Shown here: positions 33,116-42,994 of the stretch, in pieces
Layout: each line of letters starts with the position of its first letter
Position numbering within the stretch: the stretch's first letter is position 1
Assembly (NCBI RefSeq): GCF_014204975.1
Contig: NZ_JACHMM010000001.1
Coordinates: 3,348,001-3,412,000, forward strand
Length of the DNA stretch: 64,000 bases
Reading direction: 5' to 3'
Source: Jiangella mangrovi
GTDB taxonomy: Bacteria > Actinomycetota > Actinomycetes > Jiangellales > Jiangellaceae
Program-made: the position numbers and the translations under genes
Notes under the pieces: generated by a model
Databases searched by the model: none
What the model saw: the letters and a program-made list of their open reading frames with translations, nothing else
What the model was told of the DNA's origin: nothing

Positions 33116-33870
33116 CGGGTCACCGCCGCGCCGGTCGCGACGAGCTGGTCGAGGTGGGCCAACTGGCCCGCCACGGCGTCGACGGTGGGGTGCTCCATCT
33201 GCCCGGCGATCCGGCCGTCGACGAGGAAGACGACGCGGTCGGCGTACGAGGCCGCGACCGGGTCGTGCGTCACCATGACGATCGTCTGGCCGAGGTCGCT
33301 GGCGGCGCCCCGCAGCAGCCGCAGGATGTCCTTCGCGGTGGCGGAGTCCAGCGCGCCGGTCGGCTCGTCGGCGAGCACGACGGCCGGCGAGGTGACGAAC
33401 GCCCGCGCGATGGCGACCCGCTGCTGCTGGCCGCCGGAGAGCTCGGCGGGCAGGTGCCCGGCCCGCTCGGCCAGGCCGACGTGCTCCAGCAACGTCCGCA
33501 CCAGGCGAGGGTCAGCCTTGCGCCCGGCCAGCCGCAGCGGCAGCGCGACGTTCTGCGCCGCCGTCAGGTACGGCATGAGGTGGAAGCTCTGGAAGACGAA
33601 GCCGATGCGCTCGCGCCGCAGCTGGGTGCGGGCTTCCTCGTTCCAGAAGGTGACGTTCTCGCCGTCGACCAGGATCTCGCCCTCGGTCGGGCGGTCCAGG
33701 CCCGCGACGCACGACAGCAGCGTCGACTTGCCCGACCCGGAGGGCCCCATCACCGCGGTGAAGGACCCGCGGGCGAACCCGAGGTCGACGCCGTCGAGGG
33801 CGCGCACGCCCAGCTGGTGGTCCCCGTAGACCCGGACGAGCCGGCGTACCTGCACGGCCATGGCATCCAT
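33112..33870 (-). CDS. MacB/LolD-type ABC transporter ATP-binding protein
   Basis: A 252-residue ATPase. Walker A is GPSGSGKSTLLSC, the signature is LSGGQQQRVAIARAF, and Walker B with the D-loop is VVLADEPTGALDSAT, the last being characteristic of MacB/LolD/FtsE ATPases. The switch His is in VMVTHDPVAA. It pairs with the overlapping FtsX-like permease to form an exporter or mechanotransducer rather than an importer; no binding protein is encoded nearby. The ATG at 33870 has GGAG about 9 bp upstream; ATG 33861 is a second possibility. Confidence 0.93.
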   Translation of the reverse strand: MDAMAVQVRRLVRVYGDHQLGVRALDGVDLGFARGSFTAVMGPSGSGKSTLLSCVAGLDRPTEGEILVDGENVTFWNEEARTQLRRERIGFVFQSFHLMPYLTAAQNVALPLRLAGRKADPRLVRTLLEHVGLAERAGHLPAELSGGQQQRVAIARAFVTSPAVVLADEPTGALDSATAKDILRLLRGAASDLGQTIVMVTHDPVAASYADRVVFLVDGRIAGQMEHPTVDAVAGQLAHLDQLVATGAAVTR

Positions 33871-33942
33871 CGTGATCTCCGTCCATTCGTGGTTCCGATG
33901 GCCACGACGCTACGGATCGCCGCAGGTCAGGGGCGATGAAGC

Positions 33943-33990
33943 TGTCTCCCGAGCTGGGGTGGAGGAAAGTCCACCCCGGCTCGGGAGACA
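33943..33990. promoter_or_regulatory. Long near-perfect palindrome in the divergent promoter gap
   Basis: Arms 33943-33963 (TGTCTCCCGAGCTGGGGTGGA) and 33970-33990 pair over 21 bp with a single mismatch and a 6-base loop. The palindrome sits in the 198-bp gap between the ABC exporter genes (leftward) and the membrane-protein/two-component genes (rightward), 79 bp before the ATG at 34069. A binding site for the NarL-type response regulator, or an RNA hairpin in the rightward leader, are the two readings; symmetry alone does not separate them. Confidence 0.55.
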
Positions 33991-34068
33991 ACCGGATCGA
34001 GCCCGAGGCCGCCGCTCCGTAGCGTCGAAGCCATCGAACGAACCACCGAATCGACGAGGGAGAACACG

Positions 34069-34509
34069 ATGGAACTCAACGGTCTGCTGCGGCGGCTCCT
34101 CTGGCCGGACACGGTGCCCGCGAGCGCCGAGGACAGGGCCCGCGCGCTGGCCGTCCTGGCCGGGCAGGGCGGCTCGGGACTGGCGGAGGACGAGCGGCGC
34201 TCGCGCAGTGCCGCGGTCGACGAGGCCGTCACCCGCAACGACCTCTACCTCACGCTGGAGGGCCTCGGTGCGGGCGTCCCGCCGTGGGGTGTGACGACGG
34301 CGCTGCGGGTCGCGTCGGTGGTCTGGATCGTCATGACGGCGGTGCAGATCGTCGTCTGGCTGGCGATCGGCGTGGGCACCGGCGGGCTGGACGTGCCGTG
34401 GTGGCTGTACTCGTCGGTGGGCGGCGCGGGTGTCGTCGCGGCGCTGTGGTGGGTCAACGAGTCCTACCATCGAGTGCCGGGCCGCGGCCGCACCGGCGCG
34501 ATCGCGTAG
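34069..34509 (+). CDS. Two-helix membrane protein of unknown function
   Basis: A 146-residue protein. A charged cytoplasmic N-terminal region (about 1-75) is followed by two hydrophobic helices (VASVVWIVMTAVQIVVWLAI and a second around YSSVGGAGVVAALWWV) and a short Arg-rich tail. I do not recognise the family. It is the first gene of the rightward unit carrying the kinase and response regulator (TAG overlaps a possible GTG start of the kinase). It could be an accessory sensor for the kinase or a target protein. GAGGGAG lies before the ATG. Confidence 0.7.
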   Translation: MELNGLLRRLLWPDTVPASAEDRARALAVLAGQGGSGLAEDERRSRSAAVDEAVTRNDLYLTLEGLGAGVPPWGVTTALRVASVVWIVMTAVQIVVWLAIGVGTGGLDVPWWLYSSVGGAGVVAALWWVNESYHRVPGRGRTGAIA

Positions 34510-34541
34510 TGCCGACGGCGTACCGGGGAGGCGAGCAGCAC

Positions 34542-35744
34542 GTGGACCGAGCGATCGACGGCCCGACGGTCCGCGAGCGGCTGCGCCTGACCGGCGTCGC
34601 CACCGGGACCGCTGCGCTCGCCGTCCCCGCCTGGATCCTGCTGATCCTCGCGATCGTCGCGGTCCCGCTCAGCGTCATCGGCATCGGGCTGTGGATCGCG
34701 CTGATCGTCCTGTACGGGACGGCGACGGTGGTCGGGGTGCTGCGCACCCTCGCCGAGGGCGTGCTGGACGTCGACCTCCCGGCGCGCTCCGTCGACGCCG
34801 GTGGCGCGCGTCCGTCGCCGGTGCGGCTGATCACGGCCTGGCTGCGCGACCCCGCGGGCTGGCGCGACCTCGCGCTGCTGGGGTTCGCCGGCACGGGCGG
34901 GCTGGCGCTCTCGCTGCTCCCCGTCGGGCTGCTGACGGCGTTGCCGACGTACGGGACGCTGCTGCTCACCGACGGCGGGCCGGTGTGGTCGGTGCTGACC
35001 GTCCTGGCCGTGCCGATGCTGGTGCTCTGGTGGGTGGGCACGCCGTGGCTGGTCCGGGTGCGGGCGCTCGCCGACGCCGCGATCCTCGGCCACTCGATGA
35101 CCCGGCGGCTGACCGAGCGGGTCGCCGAGGTCGAGAAGACCCGCGCCGAGCTGATCGACCACTCCGCCGCCGAGGTGCGCCGCATCGAGCGCGACCTGCA
35201 CGACGGCGCCCAGGCCCGCATCGCCGCGGTCGCCATGAACGTCGGCCTGGCCGAACGGCTCATGAGGACCGACCCCGAGGCCGCCACCGAGCTGCTGCGC
35301 GAGGCGCGCGAGGGCACCGTCTCCGCGCTCGAGGACCTGCGCTCCGTGGTTCGCGGCATCCACCCGCCCGCGCTGGCCGATCGCGGGCTGACCGGCGCCG
35401 TCGAGGCCCTCGCGCTCGCGTTGCCGGGTCCGGTGACGGTGACGCTCCGGATCCCGGAGCACCTGCCCGCGCCGGTCGAGTCCGCCCTCTACTTCGCCGT
35501 CGCCGAGTGCCTGGCCAACGCCGTCAAGCACGCCGGCGCCGCCCGCCTGTGGGTCACCGGCGACACCATGCCCGCGCGGGTCCGCCTGGTCGTCGGCGAC
35601 GACGGCCGCGGCGGCGCCGACCCGCGCGGCTCCGGGCTGTCCGGCATCGCCCGCCGGCTGGCCGCGTTCGACGGGACGGTGGCCGTGTCGAGTCCCGCGG
35701 GTGGCCCGACCACCGTGACCCTGGAGGTGCCGTGGAACGGCTGA
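34542..35744 (+). CDS. NarL-type sensor histidine kinase (HisKA_3)
   Basis: A 400-residue kinase. Four membrane helices in residues of about 20-200 are arranged as two pairs and enclose a predicted cytoplasmic loop. The HisKA_3 dimerisation box EVRRIERDLHDGAQARIAAV holds the phospho-acceptor His. The HATPase domain has AVAECLANAVKHAGA (N-box) and VGDDGRGGADPRGSGLSGI (G1/G2). There is no obvious external domain, similar to DesK/LiaS-like intramembrane sensors. The GTG at 34542 has GGGGAGG upstream; GTG 34509 would add 11 residues. The 3' end overlaps the response regulator by 13 bp. Confidence 0.9.
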   Translation: MDRAIDGPTVRERLRLTGVATGTAALAVPAWILLILAIVAVPLSVIGIGLWIALIVLYGTATVVGVLRTLAEGVLDVDLPARSVDAGGARPSPVRLITAWLRDPAGWRDLALLGFAGTGGLALSLLPVGLLTALPTYGTLLLTDGGPVWSVLTVLAVPMLVLWWVGTPWLVRVRALADAAILGHSMTRRLTERVAEVEKTRAELIDHSAAEVRRIERDLHDGAQARIAAVAMNVGLAERLMRTDPEAATELLREAREGTVSALEDLRSVVRGIHPPALADRGLTGAVEALALALPGPVTVTLRIPEHLPAPVESALYFAVAECLANAVKHAGAARLWVTGDTMPARVRLVVGDDGRGGADPRGSGLSGIARRLAAFDGTVAVSSPAGGPTTVTLEVPWNG

Positions 35745-36388
35745 AAGCCCTGATCGCCGAGGACCAGGCGCTGCTGCGCGTCGGGCTCACCCGCATCCTC
35801 GAGTCCGACGGCATCGAGGTCGTCGACGCGGTCCAGGACGCGGCGACGCTGGCCGCCGCGCTGGCCAAGGACGACTTCGACGTCGCGATCCTCGACGTCC
35901 GGCTCCCGCCCACCTTCACCACCGAAGGACTGACGGCGGCCACCATGGCCCGCGCGTCCCGGCCCGCGCTGCCCGTGCTGGTCCTCAGCCAGCACGTCGA
36001 GGCGATCTACGCCCGCGACCTCCTCGCCGACGGCCAGGGCTCCATCGGCTACCTCCTCAAGGACCGGGTCGCCGACGTCGACGGTTTCCTCGGCGCCGTG
36101 CGGCAGGTGGCCGCGGGCGGCACCGTCCTCGACCCCGAGGTCGTCGCCGGCCTGCTCACCAACCGCCCGGACCCCGTCGACCGGCTCACCGACCGCGAGC
36201 GCGAGGTGCTGACGCTCATGGCGCAGGGCCGCTCCAACGCCGCCATCAGCGCCCGCCTGCACGTCTCCGAGGGTGCGGTCACCAAGCACATCAACAGCAT
36301 CTTCACCAAGCTCGACCTGCCGCAGGCACCCGACGACAACCGCCGGGTGCTGGCCGTGCTCGCCTGGCTCGACGGCGCCGGCTCCTGA
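35732..36388 (+). CDS. NarL/LuxR-family response regulator
   Basis: A 218-residue regulator. The receiver domain has ALIAEDQALLRVG (acidic pocket), the phospho-acceptor Asp in VAILDVRLPP, and the switch Lys in GYLLKDRVAD. The C-terminal helix-turn-helix reads LTDREREVLTLMAQGRSNAAI and SEGAVTKHINSIFTKL. It starts at GTG 35732 with GGAGG directly upstream, inside the kinase gene. It probably controls the divergent MacB-type exporter, the usual arrangement for cell-envelope-stress two-component systems. Confidence 0.93.
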   Translation: MERLKALIAEDQALLRVGLTRILESDGIEVVDAVQDAATLAAALAKDDFDVAILDVRLPPTFTTEGLTAATMARASRPALPVLVLSQHVEAIYARDLLADGQGSIGYLLKDRVADVDGFLGAVRQVAAGGTVLDPEVVAGLLTNRPDPVDRLTDREREVLTLMAQGRSNAAISARLHVSEGAVTKHINSIFTKLDLPQAPDDNRRVLAVLAWLDGAGS

Positions 36389-36548
36389 CGCGCTGAAGCG
36401 GGCGAGCTGACGTTCGAGGCGGGGGAGACCCTGCGGTTCTCCTACACCGACATCATCACCGACGGTGCCGCCGACGTTCCTCGCGCCGCCGCCGGCGCCG
36501 TCCTCGGCACGGTGGCGCGCCCGCGACCCCAGCGCGCGAGGAAACTGT

Positions 36549-36584
36549 CCAGGATCGGTGGGGTCAGGGCACCACTGATCCTGG
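36549..36584 (+). terminator. Hairpin terminator after the two-component operon
   Basis: CCAGGATCGGTGG at 36549-36561 pairs with CCACTGATCCTGG at 36572-36584 (13 bp, one mismatch, 10-base loop). It lies 160 bp after the response-regulator stop. There is no T-tract. Confidence 0.6.
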
Positions 36585-36666
36585 GTGATCACGGGCGACG
36601 TCCGCGAGCGGCTGCTCGGTGGTCACCTCGAGCTCTGGCGGCGAGGCTCGGCGCCTCCTCCAACGG

Positions 36667-36704
36667 CGAAGCGGCCGGTCGGGTCGCCCCGGCCGGCCGC
36701 TTCG
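36667..36704 (-). terminator. Hairpin terminator after the sugar importer operon
   Basis: CGAAGCGGCCGG at 36667-36678 pairs perfectly with CCGGCCGCTTCG at 36693-36704 around a 14-base loop, 15 bp beyond the stop of the last permease gene. It would terminate leftward transcription and may act in both directions. Confidence 0.7.
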
Positions 36705-36718
36705 TCTGATGAGTGACG

Positions 36719-37774
36719 CTACGTCTGTTCTTGTCGTCGCCGGGCGGCGACGAGGCGCTGCAGGATGACGAACACCAGCAGGATGCCGCCGGTGATGATC
36801 GTCGTCATCTCCGGGCGGATGCCGCCGTCGCGGGTGATGAGGACGTTCATCAGGCCGAGCACCAGCGCCCCCACCACGGAGCCGAGGACGAACCCCGTCC
36901 CGCCGGTGAGGAGCGTGCCGCCGATGACCACCGCGGCGATGGCGTCGAGCTCCCAGCCGATGCCGGTGATGTTCTGGGCGCTGCCCAGCCGCGAGGTGTA
37001 GACGACGGCGGCCACGCCGGCCAGGGTGCCGCTGATGACGTAGATGCCCAGCTTGGTGACGGTGACCGGCAGACCCATCAGCGTCGCCGACTGCTCGGAG
37101 CCGCCGATGGCGTAGACGGTGCGGCCGAAGCGGGTCCGGTGCAGGACGATGAAGGCGATGGCCACGATCACGATCGAGGCGATGACGCCCGGGGTGATGA
37201 CGAGGTCGTTCACCTTGTCGCCGTCGACGATCTTGATCTGGGTCGCCAGCTCGCGGATCGCGGAGTCGTCGGCGAGCCGCTCCGGGACGGTGCTCAGCAT
37301 GGACGCAAGCCCGCGCGCGAGGAACATCGTCGCCAGTGTGGCGATGAAGGGTTGGACCCCGAAGTACTGGATCAGCACCCCGGAGACCAGCCCCAGTGCC
37401 GAGCCGATCAGCACCATGACCAGCACGGCGGCCACCGGGTGCCAGCCGGCGTTGGCCAGCATGACGCCCGCGACGCTGCTGAAGGCGATGATCGCGCCGA
37501 CGGACAGGTCGATGCCGCCGGTGAGGATCACGAACGTGAGCGCGACGGCCAGGATGATCAGGTGCGCGTTATTGACCAGCAGGTTCGACAGCGTGTTGAA
37601 CTGCACGATGCGGCCGTAGGCGGCCTCGCCGTAGATGATCATCCCGACGAAGATGAGCAGCGCGGCGACGGTGGGCAGCGCGGAGAGCCGGGCGCCCAGC
37701 CGGTCCGAGATCGACGGACGGGACGGGGCCGGTCCGGGAGCGGAACCGGTCGGCGGTCGAGTGGTGACGGTCAT
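36719..37774 (-). CDS. yjfF: YjfF-like sugar ABC transporter permease
   Basis: A 351-residue permease with eight to ten helices. The family motif FVILTGGIDLSVGAIIAFS, then VYAIGGSEQSATLMG and GWELDAIAAVVIGGTLLTGG, match E. coli YjfF closely by recall. In E. coli this protein is one of two different permeases of the galactofuranose importer YtfQ-YtfR-YtfT-YjfF. The start at 37774 gives an ATGA overlap with the preceding permease gene. It is the last gene of the leftward operon and is followed by the hairpin 36667-36704. Confidence 0.88.
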   Translation of the reverse strand: MTVTTRPPTGSAPGPAPSRPSISDRLGARLSALPTVAALLIFVGMIIYGEAAYGRIVQFNTLSNLLVNNAHLIILAVALTFVILTGGIDLSVGAIIAFSSVAGVMLANAGWHPVAAVLVMVLIGSALGLVSGVLIQYFGVQPFIATLATMFLARGLASMLSTVPERLADDSAIRELATQIKIVDGDKVNDLVITPGVIASIVIVAIAFIVLHRTRFGRTVYAIGGSEQSATLMGLPVTVTKLGIYVISGTLAGVAAVVYTSRLGSAQNITGIGWELDAIAAVVIGGTLLTGGTGFVLGSVVGALVLGLMNVLITRDGGIRPEMTTIITGGILLVFVILQRLVAARRRQEQT

Positions 37775-38831
37775 GCCGGGACGGCCTCCTTCTGCGACTG
37801 GGCCCGCAGGGCACGGCGTTGTCGGAACAGCGAGCGGACGCGCTCGGACTGCAGCAGGCAGAGCGCGACGATGACGATCGCCTTGAAGGCGGGCGTGGCC
37901 GAGGCCGGGATGCCCAGGAACACCACCGTCTTGTCCAGCGTTGCGATCAGCAGGCCGCCGATGACGGCACCGCCGATCGAGAACTTGCCGCCGGCCAGCG
38001 ACGTCCCGCCGATGACGACGGCGAGGATCGCGTCGAGCTCCAGCTGGTAGCCGGTGCGCGAGACGTCCACCGTCATGACGCTGGCGGTCGCGAACACGCC
38101 GGCGATGCCGGCCAGCAGGCCGCTCACCGAGTACACCGTCAGCTGCAGGTTCCGCCGCTTCACGCCGGCCAGGCGGCTGGCCCGGGAGTCCATGCCGATC
38201 GCCTCGAGCATGAGCCCGAGCGCGCTGCGGCGCACCAGCATCAGCACCAGCACGACGATGACGACGGAGAGCAGGAAGACGACCGGCAGGCCGAGGATGT
38301 ACCCGTTGGCCAGCCACTCGACCTGCTCGTTGTCGGCGGTGGTGTTCTGGCCGCCGGTGATGACCTTGGCGATGCCGCGGCCGGCCAGCATCATCACCAG
38401 CGTGCTGATGAACGGCTGCAGGCCGACGACGGACACCAGGATGCCGTTCACCGCCCCCAGCGCCGTGGCGATGCCCAGCGCGAGGGCGATCGTCAGCGCG
38501 GCGTTCCCGAGGGAGTCCGGGGTGTTCATGCTGCTCAACAGCTCCATCGTCACCGCGCCGGCGACCACCATGATCGAGCCGACCGAGAGGTCGATGCCCC
38601 CGGTGGCGACCACGAGACACATGCCGACGGCGATCATCAGGATCGGCGCGGCGGCGCGCAGGATGTCGATGAGGTTGCCGGACAGGCGCCCGTCGCTGTA
38701 CCCGATCGAGAGGTAGCCCGGGTCGGCGATGAGGTTGATCGCCAGCAGCACCACGATGGCGACGACACCCCAGAAGGCCTGGTTGCGTACGATCGCCCCT
38801 CGCTTGCCGGCGATCCGCGAGGCCATGTCGG

Positions 38832-38835
<4 letters not shown>
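37771..38835 (-). CDS. ytfT: YtfT-like sugar ABC transporter permease
   Basis: A 354-residue permease of the ribose/galactose type. The segment YSDGRLSGNLIDILRAAAPI, followed by CLVVATGGIDLSVGSIMVV, parallels E. coli YtfT (DGRLFGSPIDILNRAAPV...). AIGMDSRASRLAGVKRRNL is the coupling loop. It forms the membrane channel with the YjfF-like subunit. ATGA overlaps join it to the ATPase gene before and the second permease gene after it, implying one mRNA with coupled translation. Confidence 0.88.
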
Positions 38836-40376
<1,541 letters not shown>

Positions 40377-40454
40377 TGACGCGGCCCCCATCGTGGTGCG
40401 AATCGGTACGGACGGACGGTGGTGCGGGTGTGACGGTGGTGCGGGTGCGCCGAT

Positions 40455-40483
40455 GCGGGGCCCCGGTGGTGCCGGGACCCCGC
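40455..40483 (-). promoter_or_regulatory. Intercistronic hairpin between binding-protein and ATPase genes
   Basis: GCGGGGCCCCGG (40455-40466) and CCGGGACCCCGC (40472-40483) form a 12-bp stem with one mismatch and a 5-base loop, starting 13 bp after the binding-protein stop. Such hairpins commonly protect or partly terminate the upstream message, so that binding protein is made in excess. A 15-base sequence ACGGTGGTGCGGGTG is also repeated at 40416-40430 and 40433-40447. Confidence 0.55.
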
Positions 40484-40495
40484 CTCGGCTGCGGA

Positions 40496-41515
40496 TCAGT
40501 ACTTGCGGTCCGGCAGAGCGGCCGTCGCCGCCTCGGGCGAGTCGAACGTCTCGCTCGGGACGATGATGTACGGCTCGACCTCTTCGCCGTTGAGGACCTT
40601 GTCCACGACCTCGAGCAGGGTCTCGCCGAACAGCGGGTTGTACTCGGCGACGAAGCTCAGGCGGCCCTCGGACAGCGCCTCCAGCGCCGGCTTCGTGCCG
40701 TCGATCGTGGCGATCTGGACGTCGACACCCGGCGTCAGGCCGGCCTCCTCGACCGCGATGGCGGCGCCGAGGCCCATCTCGTCGTTCTGTGCGAACACGA
40801 GCTGGATGTCGTTGTTGTTGGCCCGCAGAACGGTCTCGAAGACGCTCTTGGCCTCTTCGGTCGACCAGTTCGCGGTCTGTGCGCCGACCTTCACCAGGTT
40901 CGAGACCGAACCGACGGTGTCGTCCCAGCCCTTGTTGCGCTCGTTGACGACGGAGACACCCGCCGGGCCCTCGAGCACGAAGTAGTTGCCCCCGTCCGGG
41001 AACGCGGAGACGGCCCAGTCGGCCACAGCGGTGCTGACCTCGTAGTTGTCCGGCGCGATCCGGGTGACGTACAGGCTGGTGTCGTCCGGCTCGATGCCCC
41101 GGTCGACGAGGATCACCGGGATCTCGGCCTCCTGGGCCCGGCGCAGGGAGTCTTCCCAGCCCGCGCCCTCGGTCGCCGAGAGCAGGATGACGTCGACGCC
41201 CTCGTCGACGAACGACGTGAACGCGTCGATCTGCGAGCGCTGGTCGAGGTTGGTGGCGGGCGCGTACTTCAGCTCGAAGCCGGCCTCCTCGGTGAACGTG
41301 TCCTGCACGTTCGCCTCGTTGGCCTGGCGCCAGCCGCCCTCGGGGCCGACCGCGACGAAGCCGACGGTGACGATCTCGTCGCCGCCGCCATCGCCCTCGT
41401 TGCTGCCGCCGTCACCGCTCGCGGTGTCGTCGTCGCCTCCGCCGCACGCTGCCAGAGCGAGGGCGAGAGCCCCGGTGACCGCGAAGGCCCGTGCGACTCG
41501 TGGGATGCTGCGCAT
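40496..41515 (-). CDS. ytfQ: YtfQ-like sugar-binding lipoprotein
   Basis: A 339-residue lipoprotein with lipobox ALAAC and lipidated Cys24, then a Gly/Asp linker and a type I periplasmic-binding fold. The start of the mature domain, IVTVGFVAVGPEGGWRQANE, and the stretches SFVDEGVDVILLSATEGAGW and VILVDRGIEPDDTSLYVT resemble E. coli YtfQ, which binds furanose sugars, especially galactofuranose. Ribose, arabinose or galactose remain possible. The ATG at 41515 has GGAGGAG. It is the first and probably most expressed gene of the importer operon, with a LacI-type operator just upstream. Confidence 0.88.
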   Translation of the reverse strand: MRSIPRVARAFAVTGALALALAACGGGDDDTASGDGGSNEGDGGGDEIVTVGFVAVGPEGGWRQANEANVQDTFTEEAGFELKYAPATNLDQRSQIDAFTSFVDEGVDVILLSATEGAGWEDSLRRAQEAEIPVILVDRGIEPDDTSLYVTRIAPDNYEVSTAVADWAVSAFPDGGNYFVLEGPAGVSVVNERNKGWDDTVGSVSNLVKVGAQTANWSTEEAKSVFETVLRANNNDIQLVFAQNDEMGLGAAIAVEEAGLTPGVDVQIATIDGTKPALEALSEGRLSFVAEYNPLFGETLLEVVDKVLNGEEVEPYIIVPSETFDSPEAATAALPDRKY

Positions 41516-41595
41516 CGATCTCCTCCTTGAGACCCGTGCCTTCCGGCGTGGTTTCGTGAGTGCCGACATAGGACATGTCGGGAGAACGGCGGAGA

Positions 41596-41609
41596 TGTTA
41601 CCGGGAACA
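41596..41609. promoter_or_regulatory. Putative LacI-family operator upstream of the sugar importer
   Basis: TGTTACCGGGAACA is a near-palindrome centred on CCGG, with one half-site mismatch. The 13-base core GTTACCGGGAACA occurs again at 42758-42770 in the promoter of the adjacent LacI gene and nowhere else that I noticed. Location 81 bp before the ytfQ-like ATG suits repression or loop formation. Confidence 0.65.
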
Positions 41610-41647
41610 AGAAGGGCACGCAAGATGTGAAATTGTACTGTTCACAG

Positions 41648-42670
41648 CTACATCGCGCGAGGGCTGGCGGTGGACTCGCGGATGATGAGCTCCGGTGCAA
41701 TCCGTGAACGCCGTTCGGCGCTGTCACCCTCGAGCGCGGCCACCAGGATCTCGACGGCGAGCGTTCCGAGGGCGTGGAAGTCCTGGCGCACGGTCGTCAG
41801 GGTCGGCAGGAAGTGCCGCGAGACCGAGAGGTCGTCGAAGCCGACGAGGCTGACGTCCTCGGGGACCCGGATGCCGCGTTCGCGGAAGCCGTGCAGGATG
41901 CCGAGCGCCATCTGGTCGTTCGCGGCGAAGATGGCCGTGAACGGCGGCAGCTCGTCGAAGGCGACGGCGAAGTCGTACCCCGAGTCGGCGGACCAGTTGC
42001 CGACGAAGGCCGGCGGGATGTGCAGCCCGGCCCGCTTCAGCCGGGCGTGCCAGCCCCGTTCACGAGCCCGGGCGTCGAGCCAGTCGAGCGGGCCGGCCAC
42101 GTGCACGATCTCGCGGTGCCCGAGGTCGATGAGGTGCTGGACGGCGAGCGTGGCGCCGAGCCGCTGGTCGACCGACGCCGTGAGGAAGTTGGCGTCGTCG
42201 TCGGCCTTGACGATGAGCGTCGGGATGCCCTCGGTGAGCTCGCGCAGGACGTCGACCGACGAGGCGCGCGGCGCGATGACGCACAGCGCGTCGATGCCGT
42301 GCGCGGTCAGGTAGTCCATGGCCTCGCGCGGCATGACGCCGTCGTCGTCGGGGGAGGCGGCGACCGACGCGACGGAGTAGCCGGCCTCGCGGGCGGCGTG
42401 CTCGACGGCGCGCAGCGTGCTGTCGGGGCCGATCTCGACCGGCCGGTCGACGATGACGCCGATGCGGCGCGACTTGCGGGTGGCGAGCGCGCGGGCGGCG
42501 CTGTTGCGCTGGTAGTTCAGCTCCTCGACGACCCGCAGGACCTTCTCGCGGGTGGCCGGGCGGATGTTGGGGTGCCCGTTCAGGACGCGCGACACCGTCA
42601 TGTGCGAGACGCCGGCGAGGGACGCGATGGACCGCAGGTTCGGCTTGTCCTCCGAACTCCCGGCGCTCAT
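41648..42670 (-). CDS. LacI-family transcriptional regulator
   Basis: A 340-residue repressor. The N-terminal helix-turn-helix is RSIASLAGVSHMTVSRVLNG with the hinge helix ARALATRKSRRIGVI. The rest is a periplasmic-binding-protein-like sugar sensor (about 65-335) with ALCVIAPRASSVDVL and FAANDQMALGILHGF. The ATG at 42670 follows GGGAGGAAAG; ATG 42682 would add four residues. It lies directly upstream of the YtfQRT-YjfF operon on the same strand. The shared motif in both promoters points to autoregulation plus control of the importer, with the imported sugar as probable inducer. Confidence 0.92.
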   Translation of the reverse strand: MSAGSSEDKPNLRSIASLAGVSHMTVSRVLNGHPNIRPATREKVLRVVEELNYQRNSAARALATRKSRRIGVIVDRPVEIGPDSTLRAVEHAAREAGYSVASVAASPDDDGVMPREAMDYLTAHGIDALCVIAPRASSVDVLRELTEGIPTLIVKADDDANFLTASVDQRLGATLAVQHLIDLGHREIVHVAGPLDWLDARARERGWHARLKRAGLHIPPAFVGNWSADSGYDFAVAFDELPPFTAIFAANDQMALGILHGFRERGIRVPEDVSLVGFDDLSVSRHFLPTLTTVRQDFHALGTLAVEILVAALEGDSAERRSRIAPELIIRESTASPRAM

Positions 42671-42994
42671 CTTTCCTCCCACGCGAACTCATGACGGCGG
42701 CAACGGTGCCGGAACCCCGGCCGACGCCGGAATGATCCTACGTCTCGGCGCCGTGACGTTACCGGGAACATAGCGCCCCCGACAATCCCGGGGCGTCGCG
42801 GCGGGGCCGCGCCAGTCCGCGCCGGCCGGTCGATTCATTCCCATTTATGTCCATTGACAGGGTGTGAATCATGCTGTTGATTGGCACATCAACACGCGAT
42901 ACGTCGCATAGATGGACAAATGGGGAATGAATTCCTTCCCTCACGACAGGCTTCGCGACGGACGTCCCCATCACGGACTTCGGAAGGGCGCACC
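42671..42994. promoter_or_regulatory. Divergent control region: LacI operator and long AT-rich dyad
   Basis: 324 bp without a gene. GTTACCGGGAACA at 42758-42770 is the second copy of the putative LacI operator. The right half is AT-rich and carries a large imperfect inverted repeat: ATTCATTCCCATTTATGTCC... at 42833-42854 and ATGGACAAATGGGGAATGAAT at 42912-42932. Between its arms is a smaller perfect dyad, TGTTGAT at 42875-42881 and ATCAACA at 42888-42894. These are likely operators for the heparinase-like gene, perhaps for the GntR-LacI regulator encoded at 46068. Confidence 0.6.

Larger units (their letters stand above)
36389..36718. other. 330-bp convergent gap with two hairpins and a possible gene remnant
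   Basis: No intact gene is seen. Frame 2 of the first about 110 bp reads FEAGETLRFSYTDIITDG..., which looks like the end of a beta-sandwich domain and may be a decayed gene fragment; it has no start and drifts into Arg-rich nonsense. Two hairpins (36549-36584 and 36667-36704) occupy the rest and would terminate the response-regulator transcript and the leftward importer transcript, respectively. Confidence 0.5.

Noticed and set aside
36512-36709. Short plus-strand open frame of 65 codons in the convergent gap
   Set aside because: Overlaps both hairpins, has no ribosome binding site and no recognisable sequence.
40416-40447. Two copies of a 15-base repeat, considered as a start of a repeat array
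   Set aside because: Only two imperfectly spaced copies in an intercistronic gap; no CRISPR-like or minisatellite array.
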